This document shows, piece after piece, positions 21,241-31,512 of a stretch of DNA of 64,000 nt. Positions within the stretch are counted from its first letter, which is position 1. Every line of letters begins with the position of its first letter. This DNA comes from Guillardia theta CCMP2712 (lineage: Eukaryota > Cryptophyceae > Pyrenomonadales > Geminigeraceae): assembly GCF_000315625.1 (NCBI RefSeq), contig NW_005434670.1, positions 1,206,793-1,270,792 of the forward strand. Direction: 5' to 3'. Both the position numbers and the translations under genes were made by a program. A model generated the notes under the pieces. The model made no database searches. It had not been told where the DNA came from and saw nothing but the letters and a program-made list of their open reading frames with translations.

Positions 21241-22164
21241 TGTTGAAGCACCTGATAGGAGGAAGCTTCACCTCAGACAATGCCAAGTAATCGACGTGGC
21301 TCAAGTGCACAGATGCTTAGAGCCTCGGAATGCATCCCTGGAGAGGACAGCAACAGCTACAATAAGGACGACGTAGGAGAATCATGAAGAAGACAGCAAG
21401 AACTTAGGAATCGTGGATGGCAGCAGGAGATAAGCGAGCCAGCTTATATCAGTCCACGACAGGACAGCAGATGACACGGTGGCAGGATATGGCTACACTC
21501 AAGGGGAGATTGGAAGTATCACCCCTGAAGTCATGGACATGGGAGAACAAGGGGTCTGATCAAAGAAGACAGTACTATCATGATCATCTTAGCGGAGGAC
21601 ATACAAGGAATGCACGAGACCACCTCCAAGCATGCTCCTACGGAGACACAGGACCTGTCAAGGTCAAGGGAGCAGCTACATCAACTTCACAGAGAGCGTT
21701 GGATGAGAATCGAAGACCTCGTCATGTCAAGCCTATGACTCTTTCTCAGGGGACCCTCAAGGTACGGAACCAGGCCTCGGACCGGTCGAAGAATCATATC
21801 GCAGATAAGAAGCGTAGAGTACCGGTAGTGGTAGTTCCTAGGACCGGGCAGCCCCTATTTTAGGGACCGAGGAAGAGGAAGAAGGGCCGCACGCATTGGC
21901 AGGACAGGGAAAGGAGAACGAGGTGTACAGTCTCTGTGAGACTGGGTTGCTTGAAGTAAACAAGCTTGACCATCTATACCAATCTCTTATCTCCTCCGTT
22001 TGTTCTCTGTATCCTGATATCATTCCTGCGTGGCCACCATTCGTGATATCTATTACCGCTGCTACAGAAACTTGCAGTCGGTGCTATCACTGTCTACTTC
22101 GGGTGTCACTGCTACTGTGACTGTGTCACCGTCTGTGGAGAGAAGGTTACTGGGAACTTCAACA
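21241..22164 (+). repeat. 5' LTR of element B (924 bp)
   Basis: Starts TGTTGAAGCACCTG and ends GGGAACTTCAACA. The same sequence recurs at 29473-30396. Short open frames inside it are duplicated in both LTRs and have no recognisable product. Confidence 0.93.
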
Positions 22165-22204
22165 TATTCTAAAAATTTTAGAATATCAGTGCCTAGATAT
22201 TCTA
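22165..22204 (+). other. Overlapping inverted repeats at the expected PBS of element B
   Basis: Directly after the LTR, 22165-22185 is a perfect palindrome (TATTCTAAAA-A-TTTTAGAATA). Its right arm can alternatively pair downstream: TAGAATATC (22179-22187) with GATATTCTA (22196-22204), enclosing the 8-base loop AGTGCCTA. The two hairpins exclude each other. No obvious match to a tRNA 3' end or Met anticodon arm is seen here. Confidence 0.6.
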
Positions 22205-22325
22205 TTTCTCGAGAAACCTTGTATCACGGCAACCAGTGGACTCTTACTCTCACATTCGGAGTGACATCAGCGGGAGAGTATCTGTGGAGTGACAACGGTA
22301 GTAACAGCTGAGCCTGGAATCAAAC

Positions 22326-25256
22326 ATGGGCTCTGATATCAAAATGGCTATGGAAATTCATGAAGCGTTCTCAAAGACAAGCATTGACCTGACTAAGCTG
22401 AAGGATAATTCGGGCAACAATGTTTTTAAGACGGAGGAGGAAATGTGGGGTACGCTCAATCCGTTTTTCACAACTCTCGAACGAGTCAGGCCAGGACTAC
22501 GAGACGTGTTCATGAATATCTTGTCATTGTTCCCGATCACCGAAGAAGACAGTGTAAACTTGGGTTCCAGGCTGGAGAAGAGTCTTACGTCTTGGGAAGA
22601 GCATGTAGATTTCGATGATGACGAAGGAAAGTTTTACACGACAATCGAATGGAAAGGAATCGTCGTGGGAGTTTTTCTCAGGAAAAACTGGCCGTTCAAG
22701 TCCATCAAGCGAGTAGAGGCAACTGTAACCGATCTGAAGAGACGTTTCGACGAGTTCCAGGAGGAGTCACAGGAGCCTGAGGACCAAGAAAACTACCAGT
22801 GGTTAATCGATGCAGAAGTCACTGCTAGCGGGGAAAGCAGAAGGGCAAGACTGAGGCAGAGATTACCTTGGGATTTGACAAATGATAAAACAGTACAGGG
22901 CATTGCGGCCCTATACAAAGACGTGATGGAGATTACGGAAGAAATCAATCAGTTCTTCAAAAATCGACTGACGGAGATCTTTCCTAGAGCATTACGACTG
23001 TCGGGGCAAGAAGATTATCCTCTGTCTGGATACCTCGGATTCTCTTATGTGAAATATTGGATATCACTTCAATTCAGGAACCGTACAGCACCGAGAAATC
23101 TGATTGACCGCGTCAAGAGTCTAGTCTCGGAGGCTGAAGTTGATGACTTCGAGAAACTGCTTGACATCCCCCTAGAGGTTTGCTCCCTCCTCAAGCAGTT
23201 GAAAAGGAAAGAAGCAATCTCGACGGGTGGCACTCAAGAAGTTGTTGACTTGGAAAAGGAATTAGTGCGGAGTCTTCTGGGCAAATGTAAGACGTCGAAG
23301 ATCGACGAAGTATCTTTCTTGGGGAGGATACAGGCTGCTGAGGGTAGATTGATAACCATGTCGGAAGTTCAGCGCAGAATTTCTAATATCTACGCCGAGC
23401 ACAAGGCGCGAAGACAGTATGAAGGGCCTACACTGCGTCATCATAAGACAGCTAACTTGGGCCATGCTCAAACAGGGGCCACCAAACATTCCGATCATCC
23501 ATCGTCAGAGCCAGGATCAAGTGGTGCTCGACATGGCAGGAATAACGATGTACCGGGACGAGGATTCCAGCATGGGAGACATCGTGGTTCGGACTCGCGC
23601 GGCGGAGGATGGCGTGACTCGCAGTCACTCCCGGATGGCAATCCGATCCGGTATGATCAGCAACAAGCCTCTGATCATTCTCCCTGGCAGGCTCATGGTA
23701 ACACTCATCGGCGAGGACAATGGCGAAATCCCTCACGCGGCAGATCGCAAGAACAGCAAGCGTTGCATACGCGAGAAGAAGGCAACGGCAGCTGCGAAGG
23801 AGCTCCATCATACAGGCAACACGATGGGAGAGGTCGCTTCAATCCAAGAGGGAAGGGAGCCAATCGTGGGGGACGAGGGCGGATGCAACCAGGTCGCAGA
23901 GGACGACGAGAGCACTGGACGGGCCCTCTGATCCCGCACCGTGATGATCACCAGCCTCGGGTGCAATCTGACGAAGAGCAGGAGGACTCGGTTGTAGGAC
24001 GAGCAGCAGGCGGCACTGCGGGCAGCTCGGGAGATTCGTGGCAAAGAAGGAGACAGAGGGGACACGGGCCTGGACATGCGACTAGGGGCATGAGGCACGA
24101 TCCCGGGACTCGTATGTATGAAAACAGTCGTGTTGCATTGCTGGAAGAAAAACTCGATATTTTGACAGACCGACTGATGGAGAGACTTGCTCCTGATCAT
24201 TCCAGCCGGACAGAAGTATCACGGAGGCAAGCCGCTCCTCATGCAAATGAGAGGAGGGTCCTGTACCTGACAGATGGTCGATCGGCGGTGGACGATGTGG
24301 CCTTGATAGGTCAGGCACCAGCAACCTCGGATAGGAGAACAAGAAATGTGAGCCAGAGGCTTGGCGAACGAGAAGAAGTGGATTCTTGTCAGGAAGCCTC
24401 AGATACAGATAATCCATTTCAATCAGGTGACATTCATGTACGACGAGTTATGCGCAGGGTGCACGTCTGTCTTGATATCGAAAAATTGCTCAGAGCTAAG
24501 GCGTTCCTGAACGTACACTTACCGGGTTGTCACCATATGTTACTCGATACCGGAGCTAATATCAGTCTCTGCGGTGACAGATCTCTATTGACGAATGTGC
24601 GTAAAAGTCTACAAGCCACTGTTGTCAGCACAGCCAGCGGGGAGACATTTACGTGCGAGGAAGAAGGAGAAATGAGAGTGCAATGTGCAATTACAAGCAA
24701 TGGAAATGTTACTATCGCACATACATTCGTACTTACAGCAATGGTATGTGCAGAGACTCCGCTCACCATCTTTTCAATGAGTCAATTTCTTGGAGAAGAG
24801 ACAACTGTGGAACTGTCTGGGAAGTCAACTGGATCTTGGGTTCGTATGCCAGATAACTTACTGTTACCTGTACACCTTTGGGAGGGAATCTATGTGCTTA
24901 AAGCAGCAGTTGATAAGTCTCGACACTCACTTGTCATCGCAGCACAGTCAAGCAGCCGTAATACTGAGGCAGCGGCCCTACTGACAAAGTGTGCAGCAGA
25001 GCCCTCCACTGCTGAAGAAGACAAGGTATCACTGAAATCCTTGAGCAACAAGGACATTCCAGCCTCCCCATTCAACCCAATTCCAACCATTCTGTGGCAC
25101 TGGAGACTTGGGCTTGGCAAAAGGGAACAACAAAGTGACATACAGTCCAACCCATCGCACAGCAGGTCCTTGTCATGTTTGTCAAACCAGCAAATTCTCA
25201 AAGCTACCTATCAAAACCCAAGGCGGCTACCGACAAGAAAGAGCCGAAAGGATTAA
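22326..25256 (+). CDS. Gag-protease ORF of element B (976 aa)
   Basis: ORF1 opens at ATG 22326 (MGSDIKMAMEIHEAFSK). The first 370 residues form an alpha-helical Gag-like region. Residues about 380-620 are low-complexity and very rich in Arg, Gly, His and Ser with RGRG and GRRGRR motifs, a likely nucleic-acid-binding replacement for a zinc knuckle, none of which I see. The aspartic protease is at about residue 740, HMLLDTGANISLCGD. The C-terminus enters the integrase zinc-finger region at ILWHWRLGL and then runs out of frame to a stop at 25256. It overlaps ORF2 by 149 nt. Confidence 0.9.
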   Translation: MGSDIKMAMEIHEAFSKTSIDLTKLKDNSGNNVFKTEEEMWGTLNPFFTTLERVRPGLRDVFMNILSLFPITEEDSVNLGSRLEKSLTSWEEHVDFDDDEGKFYTTIEWKGIVVGVFLRKNWPFKSIKRVEATVTDLKRRFDEFQEESQEPEDQENYQWLIDAEVTASGESRRARLRQRLPWDLTNDKTVQGIAALYKDVMEITEEINQFFKNRLTEIFPRALRLSGQEDYPLSGYLGFSYVKYWISLQFRNRTAPRNLIDRVKSLVSEAEVDDFEKLLDIPLEVCSLLKQLKRKEAISTGGTQEVVDLEKELVRSLLGKCKTSKIDEVSFLGRIQAAEGRLITMSEVQRRISNIYAEHKARRQYEGPTLRHHKTANLGHAQTGATKHSDHPSSEPGSSGARHGRNNDVPGRGFQHGRHRGSDSRGGGWRDSQSLPDGNPIRYDQQQASDHSPWQAHGNTHRRGQWRNPSRGRSQEQQALHTREEGNGSCEGAPSYRQHDGRGRFNPRGKGANRGGRGRMQPGRRGRREHWTGPLIPHRDDHQPRVQSDEEQEDSVVGRAAGGTAGSSGDSWQRRRQRGHGPGHATRGMRHDPGTRMYENSRVALLEEKLDILTDRLMERLAPDHSSRTEVSRRQAAPHANERRVLYLTDGRSAVDDVALIGQAPATSDRRTRNVSQRLGEREEVDSCQEASDTDNPFQSGDIHVRRVMRRVHVCLDIEKLLRAKAFLNVHLPGCHHMLLDTGANISLCGDRSLLTNVRKSLQATVVSTASGETFTCEEEGEMRVQCAITSNGNVTIAHTFVLTAMVCAETPLTIFSMSQFLGEETTVELSGKSTGSWVRMPDNLLLPVHLWEGIYVLKAAVDKSRHSLVIAAQSSSRNTEAAALLTKCAAEPSTAEEDKVSLKSLSNKDIPASPFNPIPTILWHWRLGLGKREQQSDIQSNPSHSRSLSCLSNQQILKATYQNPRRLPTRKSRKD

Positions 25257-28200
25257 TAGCCAGTGGAATGTGGATTTGAAAGACATGGGGACAGTCTCGG
25301 AGCCAGGAAGATTTCGTTACTTCTTGGTCGTGGTCGATGCCTACAGTGGATTTATTATAACGATTCCATTGACGTCAAAAGGCGAAACTAAGGAAGTCAT
25401 GCAGAGTTTGATCTTGCAGGAAGAACGCTCAGGTCGACCAGCAGTCATAACAGTAGTGAGTGACAACGGCTCGGAGTTTGCAAACCTCCAGTTGCAGTCA
25501 TTCGTGAAGATGAAGGGGATCATCTGGAATTTTACCCCGGACTACACAAGTGCTGCCAACGGTCGAGCAGAGAGGGCGATCCGAACAGTGACTACCATCC
25601 ATCGAGCAATCTCGTACCAAGCACAAGTCCCGCAGCGCTTCTGGCACTTCTCCGTCCAACAAGCAACGCTGATCTTCAACAGTTTACCCAACCTGACGAA
25701 TCGGGACGGCCTATCTCCCTGGCAACTTTATCAGGGACGAGAATTCGACTATGATAAACTGAAGGTGTTCGGATGTACGGTATTTGTTGCCAACGAGGAG
25801 AAATTGAAGAATGATATGCCTGCTATTACTGCTGTTAACCTGGGAAATTCAGAGGCTCACATGGGTTACCAGCCAGGGTACTTGGTATTCAATCCAGCTA
25901 CCAACAAGGTGATACATACGCGACAAGCAAGATTTGATGAGACCTTCTTTCATTTCAGAAGGACCAGTAGACTGCATCTACCCCCAGGACAGGAGTATGT
26001 TGGACTGCGCGAGGTGGATGAACATTGCTCAACTCAGAATGATCATGGAGCAACCAGCTCGGAAGCCTCGGATGGCAGTATGGCAGAGTCCAGTGAAGAC
26101 GATGGACACGATGCAGACTGGCAACCTGAACAGTCCGCAGATCAGAAGCAATCGATAACTGCTGGGGAACCTGTGCTGGGAAGCGAGGACGGCGAAGTCG
26201 GCAGAAAACGTACAAGAAGCGATTTTCGATCGGATCGAACCTTAATGGAACGGCAGTATGTCAACCGCAAAGTAACATATGGAACAAGGGCGGCGACGAT
26301 AACGCAGATTGTGTTCAGAAACGGGGCATTTTACTTGAAAATCAAATATGACGATTCAGACAATGATTGGATTATTGTTCCTACAACGGACCCGAAACTA
26401 CGTCTGACATCTGAACGCGTGAATCTGGTCACAATGATCCGTTCTAGACGGTCAGGAAGCCAATCGACCTTAACAGGAATGTTTAATCAATCCCGGACGG
26501 CAGAAGCGGCCTATTCCTTCTGTGCAAGGGGCATATCTCAGCCTGCCGAGGACGACAGTAACCAGACGAACGTCGGGCCGGAGCAAGCGTCTCACAGCAA
26601 AATGCTGATAGCCTACATGTGTAAATTCATGGATGTCTCAGAAGCTCAGGGAAATACAGTTCAATTATTGCAGACAAGTGCGGCAGACAATTCGGCCAGC
26701 AGCAGGATCGACACTACCGGTAGAATCCAAGCTCCGAAGACCAGAAAGCAAATGTTGCTGAGCGCAGAAAGACACCAATGGTTGCAAGCTGAGCTTAAAG
26801 AACTCAACAGTATGAAGGAAAAGGGAGTGTGGGAAGAAGTGGATTATCCCAGCAACCGAAAGGCGAAGATCGCTCCATTCCAATGGGTGTATACTTTGAA
26901 ATACAATACTGAAGGTGAGATTGCGAAATTTAAGGCGAGGTTGGTCATCCTGGGCAATCTAGTTCCCACTGATGGTCCAGTATATGCTCCAACGTCAGAT
27001 TTCCAGAACGTTAGGCTCATTTGTGCAATTGCCGCTGGAAACGCCTGGTTGTTGACGATGCGAGATATTTCGACCGCGTTTTTGAATGCAGATATCGACG
27101 AGGAAATTTACATGTTACCTCCAGAACAGCTCGCCTTACCAAGGGGAAGACTACTTCGTCTGAAGAAGAGCCTGTATGGCCTGTCAACCAGCCCGCGGAG
27201 TTGGTTCAAATGTTTCACGAAGACTCTGAAGAAGATGGGATGTCGTCTAGTCGGCGTCGACGAGGTACTTTTTGTCTACGAGAATGCCAGTGGTCATCGA
27301 ATCATTGGGACCATCTTCGTTGACGATATCTTGCTGGCTTCTCAGTCAGAAGCAATCTTGTCTGAATTCCTGCTCAAACTCTCTGACCATTTTGAATTTT
27401 CCGAGTCCCCTCAGGCGACTGGAACATTCCTGGGAGTCAAAATAACACAAGACTTGGCTCAAGGCACCGTCGAGCTCAACCAGACACATTTTATCCATCA
27501 GATTGTTGAGCGATTCGAAATACCTCAAAAGTCAGTGCGAAGCGTCTTACCACACGATTATGTCTCCTCCTACCACCTAGAGGATGATCTGGTGTTGAAT
27601 GAGAAGCAAATTCGACTGTACCAAGCTCTGCTAGGTTCACTTCTGTACCTCACCGCCGCGACCAGGCCAGATATATGTTTTGCGGTCAGCCTGCTGAGCC
27701 GATTTGCCAAACGGCCTCGGATTAGCGACGTCAAGGCCGTAATCCATCTGACTCAATACGTTTATAACACTCGTGAACAGAGCTTAACGTTCTCCCAATC
27801 GGGTACATTCTTCAATCAACAGCATTATCACAACACTCTGATAGCTGCGAGTGATTCCACCTGGGGAACAGATCCAATTACACGTCGTTCTCAAGGAGGG
27901 ATTGTGATTTCTTTTAACGGAGGTCCAGTTAACTTCTCCAGCAAACTGCAGAAGGTCGTCAGCTTATCGAGTACGGAAGCCGAGTTGTACAGTTGCTCCA
28001 ACTGTGCGAAGGCGATACGGACGCTGCGATCCATCCTGCTCGAACTGGGGTTTGTACAGCGTGACCCAACAATCATTCTCGTTGATAATGCAGCGGTCAT
28101 CCATCTGCTGAGGGACCGTCGCGCATTTTCGAAGCTTAAGCATATTGCAATTCGACATCGGTTCACTCTTCAGATGGTGGATGAAAACGAAATCATCGCT

Positions 28201-28320
28201 GTGAAGATTGCTACTACATACAACCCTGCGGACATTCTCACCAAGATCTGCCCAGTCTCCAAAATTCGTCAGCTAGCATCGTTCTTGTTCGGCAACGACA
28301 TGTCTCAGGTCTCCGTTTGA
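25108..28320 (+). CDS. Integrase-RT-RNase H ORF of element B (up to 1070 aa)
   Basis: Frame +1 relative to ORF1, open from 25108 to TGA 28320, with no obvious ATG of its own before the integrase, so it is probably expressed by frameshifting. Domains in order: remnant zinc finger CHVCQTSK; integrase core with NVDLKDMG, VVDAYSGF, SDNGSEF and NGRAERA; an insert at about residues 385-445 (NRKVTYGTRAATITQIVF to YDDSDNDWIIVP) that looks like a small beta-barrel; reverse transcriptase with KARLVILGN, MRDISTAFLNADI, KKSLYGLSTSPRSW and catalytic FVDD; RNase H with ASDSTWGTD, SLSSTEAELY, LVDNAAVIH and ADILTKI. RT and RNase H look intact. The integrase zinc finger is shortened: only about 30 residues lie between HWRLGL and CHVC, and its second His is not evident. 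Confidence 0.9.
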   Translation: MGLAKGNNKVTYSPTHRTAGPCHVCQTSKFSKLPIKTQGGYRQERAERINSQWNVDLKDMGTVSEPGRFRYFLVVVDAYSGFIITIPLTSKGETKEVMQSLILQEERSGRPAVITVVSDNGSEFANLQLQSFVKMKGIIWNFTPDYTSAANGRAERAIRTVTTIHRAISYQAQVPQRFWHFSVQQATLIFNSLPNLTNRDGLSPWQLYQGREFDYDKLKVFGCTVFVANEEKLKNDMPAITAVNLGNSEAHMGYQPGYLVFNPATNKVIHTRQARFDETFFHFRRTSRLHLPPGQEYVGLREVDEHCSTQNDHGATSSEASDGSMAESSEDDGHDADWQPEQSADQKQSITAGEPVLGSEDGEVGRKRTRSDFRSDRTLMERQYVNRKVTYGTRAATITQIVFRNGAFYLKIKYDDSDNDWIIVPTTDPKLRLTSERVNLVTMIRSRRSGSQSTLTGMFNQSRTAEAAYSFCARGISQPAEDDSNQTNVGPEQASHSKMLIAYMCKFMDVSEAQGNTVQLLQTSAADNSASSRIDTTGRIQAPKTRKQMLLSAERHQWLQAELKELNSMKEKGVWEEVDYPSNRKAKIAPFQWVYTLKYNTEGEIAKFKARLVILGNLVPTDGPVYAPTSDFQNVRLICAIAAGNAWLLTMRDISTAFLNADIDEEIYMLPPEQLALPRGRLLRLKKSLYGLSTSPRSWFKCFTKTLKKMGCRLVGVDEVLFVYENASGHRIIGTIFVDDILLASQSEAILSEFLLKLSDHFEFSESPQATGTFLGVKITQDLAQGTVELNQTHFIHQIVERFEIPQKSVRSVLPHDYVSSYHLEDDLVLNEKQIRLYQALLGSLLYLTAATRPDICFAVSLLSRFAKRPRISDVKAVIHLTQYVYNTREQSLTFSQSGTFFNQQHYHNTLIAASDSTWGTDPITRRSQGGIVISFNGGPVNFSSKLQKVVSLSSTEAELYSCSNCAKAIRTLRSILLELGFVQRDPTIILVDNAAVIHLLRDRRAFSKLKHIAIRHRFTLQMVDENEIIAVKIATTYNPADILTKICPVSKIRQLASFLFGNDMSQVSV

Positions 28321-29472
28321 CCATCATTACGCCGCTGCTTCATGCAAGACCTTGTCAAGCTAGCCAAGCTCCCTGTACCTCGTCAGGGAGGGAGATGGAT
28401 GATGCGAAGTCACAGGGGACCCACTTCAGCCTGAGGTCATCTGTTCGACACCAGAGACAGTCAGGGAGGGGTTCACTAAATGAACAATCAAAATCAGGGA
28501 ATATCATATCTTTTCACTATCATACCTGAATACTGAACTTCATGACAGGCTGAACCTCTGAGAACATCTGATGATGACATCAGCATCGAGCCTCGCATCA
28601 TACCTATGTCATGTGACATGGACGAGTCACAGGGATCCCCCAAGCAGAGCCAAGAGTCGCACAAGATGACGACGAGGCCACCAGATAGCTCTCCCACCAT
28701 GATGATGAGTGTGGCAAAGAAGCTGAGGGGTGACATGACAGCGAGAAAATCTCGATGATGGAGGGATCAGTCCTGATCAAAGTCGCTCTGAATGTCAAAA
28801 GTGACAAGAGCTGTTTTCAATCCAACCTGGCAAAGCCTGTACGTGGCCAACCAGTGAGGAGAGGAATTACCTCATGATTCCACTGGTCAAGCACCGCGAT
28901 GATTGAAGCGGCAAGCCTAGAGCACGGCAGATGAAAGCTTGAAGGTTGTGAAGATCGAGGAAGGGAGACGTCCCATTGAAGCCTCATTGCATGCCACGAT
29001 CTCACGATGGCGATATGATCTCACGAAGCAACTCTACAGCAGAGTTGAAGAAATGAAAGGCAGCTTGAAGCGCCAAGCCTTCGCAAGACGAAGAAGCAGA
29101 CGATGAAGACATACCTTCGATCGAAGTTATGAAATGATGCTGCAGAAATGAAGGAGGTTCTAAGTCGCCAGGCACATCAGTGCTGATGGGCGCTGAGGAG
29201 AACCTTTCAGTACCATGCACAGCCCTACTGCGAAAGTCAAGTCAAGAGGCTGATCGCTTATGGAAAGAGGAATATCAAGTCTGATGAGCAACCATACAGC
29301 TTCAAGGCAGACGACCAGAGACCAAGCATGAGTCCACCTTGCTGTCAAGCAACAGCTCCCGCCTACTCTAGGCAAGGGAGGAAATACTGCGGCGACGACG
29401 CGCGAAGAGTCAACCGCAGCAGGCGCGGCAAAGCAACAATGCTGGCATCGGCACACAAGAGCCAAGGGAGGG
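28321..29472 (+). other. Non-coding post-pol region of element B
   Basis: About 1150 bp without recognisable coding content between the pol stop and the 3' LTR. It contains many ATGA/TCATG-like words (28550-28800). The last bases, GCCAAGGGAGGG (29461-29472), are a purine-rich tract suited to plus-strand priming. Confidence 0.6.
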
Positions 29473-30396
29473 TGTTGAAGCACCTGATAGGAGGAAGCTT
29501 CACCTCAGACAATGCCAAGTAATCGACGTGGCTCAAGTGCACAGATGCTTAGAGCCTCGGAATGCATCCCTGGAGAGGACAGCAACAGCTACAATAAGGA
29601 CGACGTAGGAGAATCATGAAGAAGACAGCAAGAACTTAGGAATCGTGGATGGCAGCAGGAGATAAGCGAGCCAGCTTATATCAGTCCACGACAGGACAGC
29701 AGATGACACGGTGGCAGGATATGGCTACACTCAAGGGGAGATTGGAAGTATCACCCCTGAAGTCATGGACATGGGAGAACAAGGGGTCTGATCAAAGAAG
29801 ACAGTACTATCATGATCATCTTAGCGGAGGACATACAAGGAATGCACGAGACCACCTCCAAGCATGCTCCTACGGAGACACAGGACCTGTCAAGGTCAAG
29901 GGAGCAGCTACATCAACTTCACAGAGAGCGTTGGATGAGAATCGAAGACCTCGTCATGTCAAGCCTATGACTCTTTCTCAGGGGACCCTCAAGGTACGGA
30001 ACCAGGCCTCGGACCGGTCGAAGAATCATATCGCAGATAAGAAGCGTAGAGTACCGGTAGTGGTAGTTCCTAGGACCGGGCAGCCCCTATTTTAGGGACC
30101 GAGGAAGAGGAAGAAGGGCCGCACGCATTGGCAGGACAGGGAAAGGAGAACGAGGTGTACAGTCTCTGTGAGACTGGGTTGCTTGAAGTAAACAAGCTTG
30201 ACCATCTATACCAATCTCTTATCTCCTCCGTTTGTTCTCTGTATCCTGATATCATTCCTGCGTGGCCACCATTCGTGATATCTATTACCGCTGCTACAGA
30301 AACTTGCAGTCGGTGCTATCACTGTCTACTTCGGGTGTCACTGCTACTGTGACTGTGTCACCGTCTGTGGAGAGAAGGTTACTGGGAACTTCAACA
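29473..30396 (+). repeat. 3' LTR of element B (924 bp)
   Basis: Same length and apparently same sequence as 21241-22164. It is followed directly by the right ATAAA duplication and the resumed LTR of A. Confidence 0.93.
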
Positions 30397-30617
30397 ATAA
30401 ACCGATACACATGTTTACTCATTGCTGTATTACGGGTTAAGCCTGACCTCGACATATAAGCAACCCATCTTAGACGTTGGCCACGTCATCGGAATGGGAT
30501 TGCACGAACATTGACGTGTGTTCTCTTACTGCTGTACATAAACAAATCTAGCTTCATTGTTCATCTGTTCTACTCCTAAGTGCACTATCGCTCAGTTGCT
30601 GGACTATACCCGCATCA
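30397..30617 (+). repeat. 3' LTR of element A, right part
   Basis: Collinear with 13828-14048, including the duplicated ATAAA, and ends CCCGCATCA. Confidence 0.93.
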
Positions 30618-30622
30618 AATCA
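30618..30622. repeat. Target-site duplication of element A, right copy
   Basis: AATCA, matching 13655-13659 and flanking the outer ends of element A. Confidence 0.85.
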
Positions 30623-31512
30623 GTCAATATTCTGAGATTTGATGTGCGCTTGGTATGCTTCGCAACATCGTTCTGAGACATCTTATCCTTTGTTTTTCAC
30701 CATGGCATCGTTTTCTCGCGCATTCAGAGGATCGGAAGCGCGATTGTTACCGCCAGGATCTGATTGCCTGCCATATCTCATGCTTCCGATCTCTTCAGTT
30801 CACATGCAGCTAAGGTACTATGTTCATGTGGTAAAGAAACGATAAGGCATGATTTCAAGAAGATAAAATTCAAAAATAATTTAAGATTTGACTAAAACTT
30901 GAATCCATCATATCCGACCAATTCCCTTGCAACCTCTTATCACCCCCCCAATCTCCCTTGATCACCCCACCCTTTCTAGTGTCGTAACAGTGAAATCCCG
31001 TGCCATTGCGCCCCTGCTGACATAACCCCCCTGTCAGTCGGATTAACTTTGAAGCCAGTTACCCCCAGTCTTCTTGTTGCACCGGTGCCTTTATCTTCAA
31101 TTTATGGGGATTATCTTAACTTCTTTGGTACCCCTACCCATTTCTCTTCTCAAGTACCCCTCATCAAGATACCCTGTATCCATGCAGAAGTCACCCCTTC
31201 TATTTCTTCCGACCTGACCCACCCTAATCAACACACATCGAAGCTCTACCCCCTGTTTCCTCACCCATGACCGGTCATTTACACACACAGATTTACGGAC
31301 CCGACCATGTTTACTAGCGTTGATAAACCACCCCACCCCCCTCGACTCACGCGCGCCTGTGCGCCTTGAATTAGCTGATTGCAGCTACTCTCATGTACCC
31401 CACCCCTTCAATTCTAATAAACTACCCCTCATTTAGTAGTCGTTGAGAACCACCCCTACCACAGGTGTACGGACGGCCGAAAAACACTCATTTTGTTCTC
31501 CATGGCGAACAA
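30623..31512. other. Intergenic with dense TACCCC/CCCC cluster (about 30930-31460)
   Basis: No gene seen. Roughly 530 bp before the first cyclase are crowded with C runs, e.g. ATCACCCCCCCA, GGTACCCCTACCC, AAGTACCCCTCATC, TGTACCCCACCCC and CTACCCCTC. They are spaced about 20-40 bp apart and mostly preceded by TA or CA. Comparable clusters occur near 4850, 36240-36560, 47505, 50150-50560 and 52900-53110. A gene-proximal regulatory or repeat role is conjecture. Confidence 0.5.

Larger units (their letters stand above)
21241..30396 (+). mobile_element. LTR/copia retrotransposon B, nested in LTR of A
   Basis: Complete 9156-bp copia-type element inserted into the 3' LTR of A. Terminal bases are TGTTGAAG and CTTCAACA, a perfect 8-bp inverted repeat. 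The 5-bp host duplication ATAAA stands at 21236-21240 and 30397-30401. LTRs are 924 bp each and appear identical by eye. Two overlapping ORFs encode Gag-protease and integrase-RT-RNase H. Copia domain order is kept, but sequence and layout differ from A, so it belongs to another lineage. Confidence 0.95.
13660..30617 (+). mobile_element. LTR/copia retrotransposon A, carrying nested element B
   Basis: Complete Ty1/copia element. Its 5' LTR is 13660-14048. Its 3' LTR is split into 21068-21240 and 30397-30617 by element B. Without B and the duplicated 5 bp, A is about 7.8 kb. LTR ends are TGATG...CATCA. Corresponding LTR positions are collinear (constant offsets of 7408 and 16569) and look identical by eye, suggesting recent insertion. 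The order protease, integrase, reverse transcriptase, RNase H within one long ORF defines the copia superfamily. The host site is intergenic. Confidence 0.95.

Noticed and set aside
21417-22120. ORFs of 148, 61 and 74 aa duplicated at 29649-30352
   Set aside because: They lie wholly within the two LTR copies of element B and have no recognisable domain; duplication reflects the LTRs, not a gene family.
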